From: CAZNHL01 sp964572965
GTDB taxonomy: Bacteria; Bacteroidota; Bacteroidia; Cytophagales; UBA9547
Assembly (NCBI GenBank): GCA_964572965.1
Contig: CAZNHL010000010.1
Span: forward strand, 1 to 64,000
DNA length: 64,000 nt
Direction: 5' to 3'
The translations under genes and the position numbers were made by a program. A model generated the notes under the pieces. That model worked only from the letters and a program-made list of their open reading frames with translations, did not search any database and was not told the origin of the DNA. Position 1 is the stretch's first letter; each line of letters opens with the position of its first letter. Of this stretch, positions 7,673-16,273 are shown in pieces.

Positions 7673-9478
7673 ATGGCAAAAAGTTTCATGAAGCGGAAGG
7701 GGGGCGGAACTGAAGATGGTGCTGAAAAAGCAAAGAAAATTACTTCCAAAGGTTTGAAAGATCTGTTGAGTATGTATAGGTTCATTTTGCCCTATAAGTT
7801 TGTATTTGGCATTGGAATGCTGTTTTTGCTGTTTTCGAGTGCCAGTATGATGGTGTTTCCTTACCTGTTCGGAGAACTGGCCGATGCAACTAATATAGAT
7901 AAGGAGCCCGGTAGTCTGAACTATGTGGCTGTGTTACTGGTAGTAGCCTTGGTGTTGCAGGCTTTATTTTCCTTCGGAAGAATTTATTTGTTTGCCATTG
8001 TGAGCCAACGGGCAATGGCCGATATAAGAAAAACGCTGTATGCGAAATTACTGGCCATGCCGATTGCTTTTTTTGAAAAGAGAAGGATTGGAGAAGTAAT
8101 GAGCCGTATCTCTTCCGATGTAGATCAGTTGCAGACAATGTTGTCATTGAACCTCGCTGAGTTTTTTCGTCAGGTAACTACCTTGCTTGTAGGTATTATT
8201 GCTATTCTGTTTTTTACTTCAATTAAGCTGGTTTTACTCATGCTCTGTACTTTTCCGGTGCTGATGATGGGCGGCTATTTCTTTGGTAAATTTATCAGGA
8301 GACTGTCTAAAAGTGCCCAGGATGATCTGGCATCGGCCAATGTGGTTGTAGAAGAAACTTTGCAGTCTATCCATACGGTTAAATCTTTTGCCAATGAAAG
8401 CTTTGAGATGCTTCGTTACGATGGGCTGATTGGTAAAGTGGTAAAGAACAGCCTGAAAGCTTCTTTGTACCGTTCTCTATTTGTGACCTTTATTATCCTT
8501 TGCCTGATGGGGGCTATTGTGCTGGTGTTATGGTACGGTATGAGTCTGGTGGCTTCAGGCGAAATGACTATCGGTATGCTGGTGCAGTTTTTTATGTATA
8601 CCTTATTTATAGGAGTGTCAGTTGGTGGTATCGGAGAGATCTACGGAGAAATCCAGAAGAGTATAGGTTCTTCAGAAAGGATCATTGAAATTCTGAATGA
8701 AGACGGTGAAATGGATCATAAGCCTGTGAATGTTAAAAAACTTTCAGGCGACATTGTATATAACAAGGTTGTTTTTGCTTATCCGACACGTTTGGATGCA
8801 GACATATTAAAAGGACTCGACCTTGAAATTAAGCATGGTCAGAAAGTGGCCTTGGTTGGAGCTAGCGGTGCGGGTAAATCTACTATTGCACAATTATTGA
8901 TGCACTTTTATGAGCTGAAAGGCGGAACTATTACTATTGACGGCAAAGACATACGCACTATCTTCCTGCCAGAGCTGAGAAAGAACATTGGCCTGGTGCC
9001 TCAGGAAGTATTACTGTTTGGCGGGTCAATCAAAGAAAACATTCTTTATGGCCGTCCGGATGCAACGGATGCAGAGGTAATAGAAGCAGCTAAAAAAGCG
9101 AATGCTTATGAGTTCATCGAACGTTTTCCTGAAGGTTTTGAGACGTTGGTTGGTGATAGGGGTATTAAGCTTTCTGGTGGACAACGCCAGCGTATAGCCA
9201 TTGCCCGTGCAATTTTGAAAGATCCGGCCATTTTGATTCTTGACGAAGCCACAAGCTCTTTGGATGCACATTCGGAAGATCAGGTGCAGCATGCTTTAGA
9301 AACATTAATGAAAGACCGCACAACAATCATTATTGCCCACAGACTGGCAACAATTCTGAAAGCAGACCAGATTTTTGTAATTAATGACGGTGAGGTAGCT
9401 GAAATGGGTAAACATGAAGTACTCATTCAGCAGAACGGAATTTATGCCAACCTGGTAAAGCTGCAGTTTGGAGCGTAA
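7673..9478 (+). CDS. ABC exporter, fused permease and ATPase (MsbA/lipid-exporter-like)
   Basis: 601 codons. Residues ~35-320 form a six-helix type I exporter transmembrane domain, and ~350-600 a nucleotide-binding domain. Walker A is GASGAGKST (about residues 396-404), then LVPQEVLLFGG (Q-loop region), signature LSGGQRQR (about 500-507), Walker B ILILDEATSSLD, and switch His in IIAHRLAT. All catalytic elements are present. Family members form homodimers that flip lipids, LPS precursors or drugs across the inner membrane; length and domain order fit MsbA/LmrA types. Substrate cannot be assigned. Divergently transcribed from the TerC gene with 113 bp between starts; no partner in an operon. 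Confidence 0.92.
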   Translation: MAKSFMKRKGGGTEDGAEKAKKITSKGLKDLLSMYRFILPYKFVFGIGMLFLLFSSASMMVFPYLFGELADATNIDKEPGSLNYVAVLLVVALVLQALFSFGRIYLFAIVSQRAMADIRKTLYAKLLAMPIAFFEKRRIGEVMSRISSDVDQLQTMLSLNLAEFFRQVTTLLVGIIAILFFTSIKLVLLMLCTFPVLMMGGYFFGKFIRRLSKSAQDDLASANVVVEETLQSIHTVKSFANESFEMLRYDGLIGKVVKNSLKASLYRSLFVTFIILCLMGAIVLVLWYGMSLVASGEMTIGMLVQFFMYTLFIGVSVGGIGEIYGEIQKSIGSSERIIEILNEDGEMDHKPVNVKKLSGDIVYNKVVFAYPTRLDADILKGLDLEIKHGQKVALVGASGAGKSTIAQLLMHFYELKGGTITIDGKDIRTIFLPELRKNIGLVPQEVLLFGGSIKENILYGRPDATDAEVIEAAKKANAYEFIERFPEGFETLVGDRGIKLSGGQRQRIAIARAILKDPAILILDEATSSLDAHSEDQVQHALETLMKDRTTIIIAHRLATILKADQIFVINDGEVAEMGKHEVLIQQNGIYANLVKLQFGA

Positions 9479-9580
9479 TTTTTGGTGTTAGGGCAGGATT
9501 GTTACCCGCTGAACTTGCTGATTAGCGCAGAGGAAAAGTAATGTTAATATCTGTTCTGTTTTTCTGTGGTTAAAAAATCA

Positions 9581-9775
9581 TTTGAGTATCCGTTTCAGCA
9601 CACCTTACCTGATCCGCTTAACCGGAGTTCTGAAGTTTGCCCGCTAATTTCGCTGATAGTGCAGATTTTTATTGATTTTTAAATTTTCAGGGTTCTTCAG
9701 AATCGGAGTTTTAAATCCTGATCTGCGAAATTCTGCGTTATCTGCGGGAAAACACAAAAGCGGATAGGCATTAAA
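9581..9775 (+). repeat. Dispersed ~190-bp intergenic repeat, copy A
   Basis: This occupies most of the 376-bp gene-free stretch 9479-9854. It starts TTGAGTATCCGTTTCAGC and ends near GCGGATAGGCATTAA. It is closely similar over its length to 14413-14619, and over its second half to 49764-49900. Its two ends are loosely inverted (CCCGC..TGATA..GCAGAT against ATCTGCG..TTATCTGCGGG). No ORF or known RNA was recognised in it. Confidence 0.8.
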
Positions 9776-9828
9776 AATCATTTGCGGCAGCAGCATAAAA
9801 ACCTCTCTCCACAGTGCCAAAAATTTTC

Positions 9829-9836
9829 TACCTTTA
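9829..9836 (+). promoter_or_regulatory. Candidate -7 box of E1 dehydrogenase gene
   Basis: TACCTTTA is a seven of eight match to TAnnTTTG, 19 bp upstream of the ATG at 9855. No TTG was found at the right distance. Confidence 0.35.
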
Positions 9837-9854
9837 CGTGTTTTTAGCAGATAG

Positions 9855-11834
9855 ATGTATTTTAACAGAAAAGAATATTCCGACGAGCTTCTTGTAGATC
9901 TTTACACGGCTTTGGTGCGTCCCCGATTGTTTGAGGAAAAGATGTTATTGCTTCTTCGTCAGGGGAAAATTTCCAAGTGGTTTTCGGGTATAGGACAGGA
10001 GGCAATTGCTGTAGGTGCTACCATGGCCCTGGAGTCGGATGAGTATATATTGCCACTTCACCGAAATCTTGGCGTATTTACGTCTCGTCAGGTTCCTCTC
10101 GATCGTTTGTTTGCCCAGTTTCAGGGTAAATTGTCTGGTTATACCAAAGGGCGCGACCGTTCATTCCATTTCAGTTCTCCGGAGCACAAAGTATTTGGAA
10201 TGATATCACACCTTGGGCCGCAGATGGCTGTAGCCGATGGCATGGCCTTGGCTGATTTGCTGGGGCGTCACCATAAAGTAACAATGGTGTTCAGTGGTGA
10301 TGGTGGAGCAAGTGAAGGTGATTTCCATGAAGCAATGAATGTGGCTGCCGTATGGAACCTGCCTGTTATCTTCCTGATTGAAAATAACGGCTTTGGCTTA
10401 TCTACGCCGAACATTGAACAATATAAATGCAAAAGCTTTACTGAAAAAGGTCCTGCTTATGGTATTGATGCATTGCAGGTAGACGGAAACAACATCCTCG
10501 AAGTTTATGATGTGATCCGCCAGGCAGCACGCGGCATGCGTAACCACCCTCGCCCGGTGTTGATTGAAGCGCTTACTTTCAGGATGCGCGGGCATGAAGA
10601 AGCAAGCGGTACCAAGTATGTACCGGAAGAGCTTTTTGAAAAATGGGCAAAGAAAGACCCGGTAGAAAACTTTGAACGCTATCTGGTAAAGGAGAATATC
10701 CTTTCGGAGAATAAAGTAAAAAGTATTAAAGAGCATATCCGCAAAGAAATAGAAGTGGCTGTTGCTGCTTCCGATGATGAAGAAATGCCTGAAGGTAATG
10801 CCTGGCAGGAGCTGAACGATGTATATGCTCCTTTTGAACAGCGCGTTGAATTACCAAGTATGAACTCATTATCTGATAAACGTTATGTAGACGCTATCAG
10901 CGATGCATTGCGCCAGTCAATGGAGAAATATCCGAACCTTGTTCTGATGGGGCAGGATATTGCGGAATATGGAGGAGTATTTAAGGTGACAGAAGGGCTG
11001 GTTAATCAGTTCGGTAAGGAACGTGTAAGAAACACACCGCTTTGTGAATCCGCTATTCTGGGAACCGGACTTGGCCTTTCTGTTAAAGGCTATAAATCAG
11101 TAATAGAAATGCAGTTCGCTGACTTCGTTACAATGGGCTTTAACCAGATTGTCAATAACCTTGCCAAGTCATATTACCGTATAGGTCAAAATGCCGACGT
11201 GGTTGTGCGTATGCCAACAGGTGCAGGCACAGCGGCAGGGCCGTTCCATTCTCAGTCAAATGAGGCATGGTTCTTCCATACACCGGGATTGAAGATTGTT
11301 TTCCCTTCAAATCCTTACGATGCAAAAGGACTCCTGAACGCTGCTATTGAAGACCCTAACCCTGTGATGTATTTTGAGCATAAGGCTTTGTACCGTTCAT
11401 TAACAGATGCAATTCCTGATGATTACTACACAGTAAAAATAGGAGAAGCACGCATCGAGAAAGAAGGTTCAGACCTGACAGTGGTTACTTATGGAATGGG
11501 CGTGCACTGGGCAAAAACAATTCAGGCTGAAATGCCGGATGTAGACATTGAAATCATTGACCTGAGATCATTATTGCCTTGGGATAAAAATACAGTATTT
11601 AATTCCGTGAAAAAAACGGGAAGGGTATTAGTAGCCAGTGAAGATACAATTACAGGAAGTATCTGCGCTGAAATAGCAGCCTGGATCGGAGAGAACTGTT
11701 TTGCATCTCTGGATGCACCTGTATTGAGAGAAGGAAGTTTAGATATGCCGGTTCCTTTTTCACCCGGAATAGAACAGGTTTTTCTTCCGCTGGCCCGTAT
11801 GAAAGAGAAAATCAAACAGTTGAGTGAATTTTAA
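9855..11834 (+). CDS. 2-oxoacid dehydrogenase E1, fused alpha and beta subunits
   Basis: 659 codons. The N-terminal half is an E1-alpha thiamine-diphosphate domain: RLFEEKMLLLLRQGKI, then the TPP motif SGDGGASEGDFHEAMN (about residues 146-161), VIFLIENNGFGLSTP, and a FRMRGHEEASG phosphorylation-loop-like segment. From ~residue 335 the E1-beta half begins (RYVDAISDALRQSMEKYP, GQDIAEYGGVFKVTEGL, then a C-terminal transketolase domain with EIIDLRSLLPWD). The enzyme decarboxylates a 2-oxoacid and transfers the acyl group to an E2 lipoyl domain; the best guess is the branched-chain 2-oxoacid (or related) complex, and such alpha-beta fusions are usual in Bacteroidota. E2 and E3 are not nearby. Flanked by a repeat upstream and a small lipoprotein gene downstream. 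Confidence 0.92.
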   Translation: MYFNRKEYSDELLVDLYTALVRPRLFEEKMLLLLRQGKISKWFSGIGQEAIAVGATMALESDEYILPLHRNLGVFTSRQVPLDRLFAQFQGKLSGYTKGRDRSFHFSSPEHKVFGMISHLGPQMAVADGMALADLLGRHHKVTMVFSGDGGASEGDFHEAMNVAAVWNLPVIFLIENNGFGLSTPNIEQYKCKSFTEKGPAYGIDALQVDGNNILEVYDVIRQAARGMRNHPRPVLIEALTFRMRGHEEASGTKYVPEELFEKWAKKDPVENFERYLVKENILSENKVKSIKEHIRKEIEVAVAASDDEEMPEGNAWQELNDVYAPFEQRVELPSMNSLSDKRYVDAISDALRQSMEKYPNLVLMGQDIAEYGGVFKVTEGLVNQFGKERVRNTPLCESAILGTGLGLSVKGYKSVIEMQFADFVTMGFNQIVNNLAKSYYRIGQNADVVVRMPTGAGTAAGPFHSQSNEAWFFHTPGLKIVFPSNPYDAKGLLNAAIEDPNPVMYFEHKALYRSLTDAIPDDYYTVKIGEARIEKEGSDLTVVTYGMGVHWAKTIQAEMPDVDIEIIDLRSLLPWDKNTVFNSVKKTGRVLVASEDTITGSICAEIAAWIGENCFASLDAPVLREGSLDMPVPFSPGIEQVFLPLARMKEKIKQLSEF

Positions 11835-11897
11835 AACTCAATTGTGTGTTAATTGTTATTGTAACGTTTTTTATATTAAATTTAAATATTTTCATAA

Positions 11898-12194
11898 ATG
11901 AGATATTTGACTACGTTGAAAAAATATACATTAGGTATTGTGTTATTGTTGGCTTTTGCTGCATGTAACAGGCATTCTTCATGCCCTTCTTATTGGGAAG
12001 GCGATAAAAGCAAAGCAGATTTGAAGGGTACTCCTTTAGTAACAGATGAAAATGGTCAGGTGCAGCCATCTGGCGGCCAAAGTACGCTGGCAGATAAATC
12101 TCCTGTGAGAAAAGATGCACAAACAGGCTTGGTTAAAAAGAAGAAAAATAAGAAAGTGACAAGAAGTTACGCTCAAAGCAAAAAACATCATTAA
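11898..12194 (+). CDS. Small putative lipoprotein preceding the repeat protein
   Basis: 98 codons. The hydrophobic N-terminus ends in LLAFAACN, an acceptable lipobox with Cys at ~residue 23. The mature part (about 75 residues) is low-complexity and ends in a strongly basic tail (KKKKNKK, RSYAQSKKHH). No known domain. The next gene begins 12 bp downstream and also encodes a very basic exported protein, so the pair is almost certainly one transcription unit; they may work together at the envelope. Function unknown. Confidence 0.75.
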   Translation: MRYLTTLKKYTLGIVLLLAFAACNRHSSCPSYWEGDKSKADLKGTPLVTDENGQVQPSGGQSTLADKSPVRKDAQTGLVKKKKNKKVTRSYAQSKKHH

Positions 12195-12206
12195 TACATT
12201 CCCTGA

Positions 12207-14285
12207 ATGAAGCAATTCCTGCAGTATCATTATCGCTTCGGTGTATCACTTCTTATTATCTGCCTCTTATCCGGTGCCGGGCATTTCGCATTTGCCCAAA
12301 AACAAGGAGCCGGAGGGCAAGACCCTAAGAACCCTGCCACTTACAAGAAAGTAGATAAGTCCAAAAAACAAAGTAAAAAGTCAGCTGCTTACCAAGGGAC
12401 TAAGGTACGTCCCGGATCCGGAGGAGAAGAAACTCCTAAGTCTGGCGGAGGAACCTATAACTCAGGAGGGAACGGTGGAGCAGGGAAAAAGCCTAAGGAT
12501 ACTCAGAGCGGAAAAATTGCCAAATATAAAGGTACTGAAAACCGTCCGGTTGCAGGAGAAGCAGTGCCGGCAAATGCCAATGGACCTAATTACAATAACA
12601 ACAAAGGTGGTCAGACAAGAAAACTGAAGGATACTCAGAGTAGAAAAATTGCCAATTATAAAGGTACATCAAACAGGCGCTTGTCCGGTGATCAGGATGA
12701 AACGGATGCCAAAGGCCCTCAGTATAATAGTCAAGGCGGCGCTGTAGTGCGTAAGCCAAGTACAAAATCCCAGAACAAAAAGATTTCCAGCTACAAAGGT
12801 ACATCGCACAGGCGTTTGTCCGGTGATCAGGATGAAACAGATGCCAAAGGCCCTCAGTATAATAATCAAGGCGGCGCTGTAGTGCGCAAGCCAAGTGCGA
12901 GATCCCAGAATAAAAAGATTTCCAGCTACAGAGGTACATCACACAGGCGCTTGTCTGGCGACCAGGATGAAATGGACGCCAAAGGCCCTCAGTATAATAA
13001 TCAGGGAGGTACTGTTGTGCGTAAACCAAGCATGAAATCTCAAAATAAAAAGGTTTCCAGCTACCAGGGTACAGAGGTACGTCATTCAGCAAGTGATCAG
13101 ACTGCCGTAAGTGGTAAAGGCCCTCTATATAACAGCAGCCCTTCAATGGTTGTGCGTAAACCAAGTACTAAAGCTAAGAATAAGCAGATATCCAGTTATC
13201 GTGGTACTGACCACCGTCGTTTATCAGGTGATCAAAACGAAATGGAAGCCAATGGCCCTCAATATAATAATTCCGCTTCTGCAGAAGTTCGCTTGCCAAA
13301 CAGGAAATCGAAAAATAAAGAAGTTTATAACTATTCCGGTGACCAGCTGAATGCACTTGAAAAAAGGCAGAAAGCAAGGCAAAGCCAGGATCGTGAAATG
13401 AATGACTATAAAGGCGATCAGGCTTATACAGTAGAAATGCGTAATAAGGATCGTAAGGATAAAAATAAAGAGGTTTCCAACTCAGAAGGCGATATTGGTA
13501 ATAATGCACTTGCCAAACGTAACAAAATGAGAAAAGAGAATAGCCAGGAAGCAGCAAGTTCTGAAGGTGATTCTAAACGCGGAGCATTAGAAAAAAGAGA
13601 AAAAATGCGTTTTGATAAAGACAGGGAAGCAGCCCGGTCAGAAGGTGATATCGGGGGTAATTATTTAGCCAACAGAGCACAGATGCGCAAAGAGAAAAAC
13701 CTGGAGATGTCAAAATCTGAAGGAGACATAGGCGGAAATTATCTTCAGAATCGCGATAAAATGCGCAGAGAAAAAGATAAGGAAATGGCAACTTCAGAAG
13801 GAGATATTCCTGCAAACTACCTTGCCAACAGAGAAAAAATGCGCCGTGCCAAAGATAAAGAGCAGGCTAACTATGAAGGCGACAGCCCATACAATTATCT
13901 GGAAAACAGGGACAAGTTCAGAAGACAAAAAGATAAAGAACAGGCCAATTATCGTGGAGATATTCTGGTGAGTACGTTGAAAGCAAGAGATAAGCGTATT
14001 CGTAAGAAGTCTAAAGAAATGGCTAACTACCAGGGTGATATTATTGTTAGCAACCGTAAGAAAGGCCAGCATCCGAGTGCCGTTTATCAGGGTGGAAGAA
14101 TTGCAAATTCATACACTCAGAAAGAGAAAATGCGTAAGCGTATGCTGAAGAAATACGGAGACCGTGACGGAAAAGAGGTGCCGAACTACCAGAAGCTGAA
14201 AGATGGAAAACCTCAGTACGATAAGAAAGAAGCTGAGATGTGGCGACAATTAGACGAAAAAACAAGGCAGTCGTCAGGACATTAA
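12207..14285 (+). CDS. Large basic secreted protein built from two tandem-repeat families
   Basis: 692 codons with signal peptide (SLLIICLLSG, then AGHFAFAQ). After it come seven ~42-residue units containing YKGTSHRRLSGDQ and GPQYNNQGG with VVRKPS linkers (residues ~50-385). Then ten ~23-residue units follow, of the form SEGDIGGNYLANREKMRREKDKE (pieces EGDIGGNYLANR and KMRREKDKE; ~385-640), and a short basic tail. Both families keep a Y-x-G-T/D core, suggesting one expanded from the other. Very rich in Lys, Arg, Asn, Gln and Gly, with no Cys and little hydrophobic content. One unit contains RGD. No T9SS domain. Co-transcribed with the lipoprotein 12 bp upstream; followed by a strong terminator. 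Not a family I recognise; an extracellular structural or matrix-binding role is only a guess. Confidence 0.8.
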   Translation: MKQFLQYHYRFGVSLLIICLLSGAGHFAFAQKQGAGGQDPKNPATYKKVDKSKKQSKKSAAYQGTKVRPGSGGEETPKSGGGTYNSGGNGGAGKKPKDTQSGKIAKYKGTENRPVAGEAVPANANGPNYNNNKGGQTRKLKDTQSRKIANYKGTSNRRLSGDQDETDAKGPQYNSQGGAVVRKPSTKSQNKKISSYKGTSHRRLSGDQDETDAKGPQYNNQGGAVVRKPSARSQNKKISSYRGTSHRRLSGDQDEMDAKGPQYNNQGGTVVRKPSMKSQNKKVSSYQGTEVRHSASDQTAVSGKGPLYNSSPSMVVRKPSTKAKNKQISSYRGTDHRRLSGDQNEMEANGPQYNNSASAEVRLPNRKSKNKEVYNYSGDQLNALEKRQKARQSQDREMNDYKGDQAYTVEMRNKDRKDKNKEVSNSEGDIGNNALAKRNKMRKENSQEAASSEGDSKRGALEKREKMRFDKDREAARSEGDIGGNYLANRAQMRKEKNLEMSKSEGDIGGNYLQNRDKMRREKDKEMATSEGDIPANYLANREKMRRAKDKEQANYEGDSPYNYLENRDKFRRQKDKEQANYRGDILVSTLKARDKRIRKKSKEMANYQGDIIVSNRKKGQHPSAVYQGGRIANSYTQKEKMRKRMLKKYGDRDGKEVPNYQKLKDGKPQYDKKEAEMWRQLDEKTRQSSGH

Positions 14286-14303
14286 GTTTCAGATATAAGT
14301 AAT

Positions 14304-14341
14304 AAAAAATGGTTTGGTTAGAAATAGCCAAACCATTTTTT
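14304..14341 (+). terminator. Intrinsic terminator of the repeat-protein operon
   Basis: 14-bp stem AAAAAATGGTTTGG paired with its complement, about 10-nt loop, U-rich 3' side, 19 bp after the stop at 14285. Confidence 0.85.
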
Positions 14342-14412
14342 ATTACTCAGGAGATAATCTGCCGGAAGAAAATGAGTTCATAGAAGCAGATAGCACTTTA
14401 ATAAATTTAGTA

Positions 14413-14619
14413 TTGAGTATCCGTTTCAGCACACCTTACTTGATCTGCTTAACCGGAGATTCTGAATTTTGCCCGTTAATTTAGCTGATAGCACAGATTT
14501 TATTGATTTTTAAATTTTCAGGATTTTTAAGAATCGGAGTTTTTAAATCCTAATCTGCGAAATTCTGTGTTATCTGCGGGAAAAACATAAGAAGGTTCAT
14601 AGAAGTGGATAGTCATTAA
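14413..14619 (+). repeat. Dispersed ~190-bp intergenic repeat, copy B
   Basis: Second long copy of the family seen at 9581-9775, beginning TTGAGTATCCGTTTCAGC and ending GTGGATAGTCATTAA. It occupies part of a 700-bp gene-free stretch. Confidence 0.8.
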
Positions 14620-14659
14620 TTTAGTTTTTTCCAGATAGATATTAAGAAATATCCAATTC

Positions 14660-14880
14660 GTTTTAAATTTAACGCATAGATACATAGGGTGTAAACGCCA
14701 GATTTAAATATACTCTATGTTTAAAATTAATTTTCTATGTTATCTATCAGTCTAAGTGTTTTGTGTCTGTTTTTGTCAGCAAAAACTATGTTTCTAAGTG
14801 TTTTAAAATATTAAGCCTGCTATTAGGAGCACATAGTGATTTTCTAAAGAAAATCTGAGGAGCACACTATATTGTAATCA
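14660..14880. other. AT-rich non-coding stretch with degenerate inverted repeats
   Basis: Contains CATAGATACATAGG-like and CTATG...TCTAAGTGTTTTAAAA motifs, of a kind commonly scattered between Bacteroidota genes. It also has two GGAGCACA motifs around an imperfect GATTTTCT-AAA-GAAAATC hairpin (about 14828-14874). I see no ORF or known RNA here. Confidence 0.4.
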
Positions 14881-14925
14881 TCTTTATGTCTTAATATTAA
14901 ACTAGGACAATCTAATTTATTTACT

Positions 14926-14948
14926 GTACTAGCCATTATGGCTAGTAC
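14926..14948. promoter_or_regulatory. Perfect 23-bp palindrome, candidate operator
   Basis: Half site GTACTAGCCAT, one central base, then the exact reverse complement. It ends 19 bp before the -7 box TAGCTTTG (14968-14975) and so covers the place where the -33 element should be. That position is typical of a dimeric repressor or activator site controlling the lipoprotein gene at 15005. Confidence 0.55.
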
Positions 14949-14967
14949 TCGGTTTGTTGTGCAGGCC

Positions 14968-14975
14968 TAGCTTTG
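14968..14975 (+). promoter_or_regulatory. -7 box of the lipoprotein gene
   Basis: TAGCTTTG, a perfect TAnnTTTG, 30 bp upstream of ATG 15005. It lies inside the longer reading frame that opens at 14954, so it supports the shorter start. Confidence 0.65.
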
Positions 14976-15004
14976 TAAGGTGTTATCAAACCCTTATTCT
15001 GAAA

Positions 15005-15616
15005 ATGAAAAAACAAGCTCAAAACTCATTCCGATTTCTCTTTTTTGCATTTGTAGCAGTGGTTGCCTTTTCTTGCAAAAAAAGCGACAGCTCTTCACCT
15101 GCGCCGGCCAATACTGTTAAGCTAGGTACTACTTCGCAAGTTGTTTCTCATGTATACTATGATGGAAATAGCAGTGGTAAGAGGCACTATTTGTATGTAA
15201 CCTCAGGAGGAGTGTCATTTGCTGATGATGACTTTAAAGGTACTGGTAAGCTTTTTTACCTTGCATTCTCATCGGCAGATAGCAGTGCAACACTGCCTGT
15301 AGGTACTTATACTGCTACTGTAGCAGCAGTGGCAGCAGCTGAACCTGATGAAACCAGACCTGCCGCTACAGCTGTTGCTACAGGAAGAACTGCAGCGGCA
15401 GGTGACTTGTATGTGGACATATATGATGTATTAGATGGAGATACCGACTATTTTGATGGTGATGATAATAGCATTGGCCTGCAGAATAAACAATTGGTGA
15501 TTACGAAATCCGGTGATATTTACACGATCTCATTTAAATCAAAAAGCGGTATAAGTAACACTGCTTATGAGATTTACTTTAATGGTAAACTGGATAGAGC
15601 TGCTTTAAGAAGGTAG
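15005..15616 (+). CDS. Lipoprotein of unknown function
   Basis: About 203 residues from ATG 15005. The start is chosen because the promoter box at 14968-14975 is downstream of the alternative start at 14954, and MKKQAQNSFRFLFF begins a proper signal. Lipobox VVAFSCKKSD gives a lipidated Cys at ~residue 25, followed by a Ser/Pro/Ala-rich linker. The mature domain is acidic (DGDTDYFDGDDNS), beta-rich and ends basic; it resembles small Bacteroidota outer-membrane lipoproteins without a named family. Monocistronic, preceded by a palindromic candidate operator, which suggests dedicated regulation. Confidence 0.7.
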   Translation: MKKQAQNSFRFLFFAFVAVVAFSCKKSDSSSPAPANTVKLGTTSQVVSHVYYDGNSSGKRHYLYVTSGGVSFADDDFKGTGKLFYLAFSSADSSATLPVGTYTATVAAVAAAEPDETRPAATAVATGRTAAAGDLYVDIYDVLDGDTDYFDGDDNSIGLQNKQLVITKSGDIYTISFKSKSGISNTAYEIYFNGKLDRAALRR

Positions 15617-15750
15617 TAAATGATGTATTACTTTGGGTGGTAAAGACAAATTCAACGTTTTTGCCACCCAATTTTTGTTTTTTCAGGAATTTGTGTCATT
15701 AAGGCAGAATTTTTAGATTTTAATACTTCGGAATTCTCATAAGAGCGAAT

Positions 15751-15758
15751 TATTTTTG
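15751..15758 (+). promoter_or_regulatory. -7 box of the bacilliredoxin gene
   Basis: TATTTTTG matches TAnnTTTG, 33 bp upstream of the ATG at 15792; no clear -33 element. Confidence 0.5.
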
Positions 15759-15791
15759 TTGATTTGATGTTTCAACATAAAATCAATCAAA

Positions 15792-16130
15792 ATGAATTGG
15801 AATCAGTTATCAGATATAGCGCAGTTGGATGCAATTGTAGAAGAATCAAAAAAACAGCCTCTGTTTATATTTAAACATAGTACACGCTGCTCAATAAGTA
15901 CTACTGCCAAAGGACGTCTCGATAGAGTGTGGGAGGACGAAAAGGATAGTGTAAAATTGAAACCATATTACCTTGATCTGATTGAGCACAGAGATATTTC
16001 AAACAAAATCGCCGATATATTTGGCGTAGAGCATCAGTCTCCGCAAGTGTTGGTAATCAAAGACGGGAAATGTACATACGACAATTCTCATATGGGAATT
16101 AATTACGGCGAACTTTTAGCACAGGCATAA
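15792..16130 (+). CDS. ytxJ: Monothiol bacilliredoxin (YtxJ/BrxC family)
   Basis: 112 codons, the usual length. Thioredoxin-like fold with a single active-site Cys in FKHSTRCSIS, where the family has a TCPIS-like motif. The cis-proline-type segment SPQVLVIKDGK and the C-terminal ...SHMGINYGEL are typical of the bacillithiol-system protein YtxJ. Such proteins reduce protein-bacillithiol mixed disulfides in the cytoplasm and imply that this organism makes bacillithiol. Here Ser replaces the Pro after the active-site Cys. Own promoter box 33 bp upstream and a strong terminator at 16150-16178 make it monocistronic. Confidence 0.85.
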   Translation: MNWNQLSDIAQLDAIVEESKKQPLFIFKHSTRCSISTTAKGRLDRVWEDEKDSVKLKPYYLDLIEHRDISNKIADIFGVEHQSPQVLVIKDGKCTYDNSHMGINYGELLAQA

Positions 16131-16149
16131 AAGACAAAGGATTTAATGT

Positions 16150-16178
16150 AAAGGTTCTGCATTACATGCAGAACCTTT
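16150..16178 (+). terminator. Intrinsic terminator after ytxJ
   Basis: 13-bp perfect stem (AAAGGTTCTGCAT and its complement), 3-nt loop, followed by a T run. Confidence 0.9.
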
Positions 16179-16273
16179 TTTATTTGAAATAGCCTTGGGT
16201 AACTGCGCTTGCCGAAGTTGATTTGGGTTTTAATTGTTGTAATATTGTAGCTGTTTCAATTGTTGATTCTGTT

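Noticed and set aside
12586..13557. Long antisense frames opposite the repeat protein (up to 192 codons)
   Set aside because: Product of the regular codon pattern of the tandem repeats; no signal or domain and Tyr/Leu/Cys-skewed composition.
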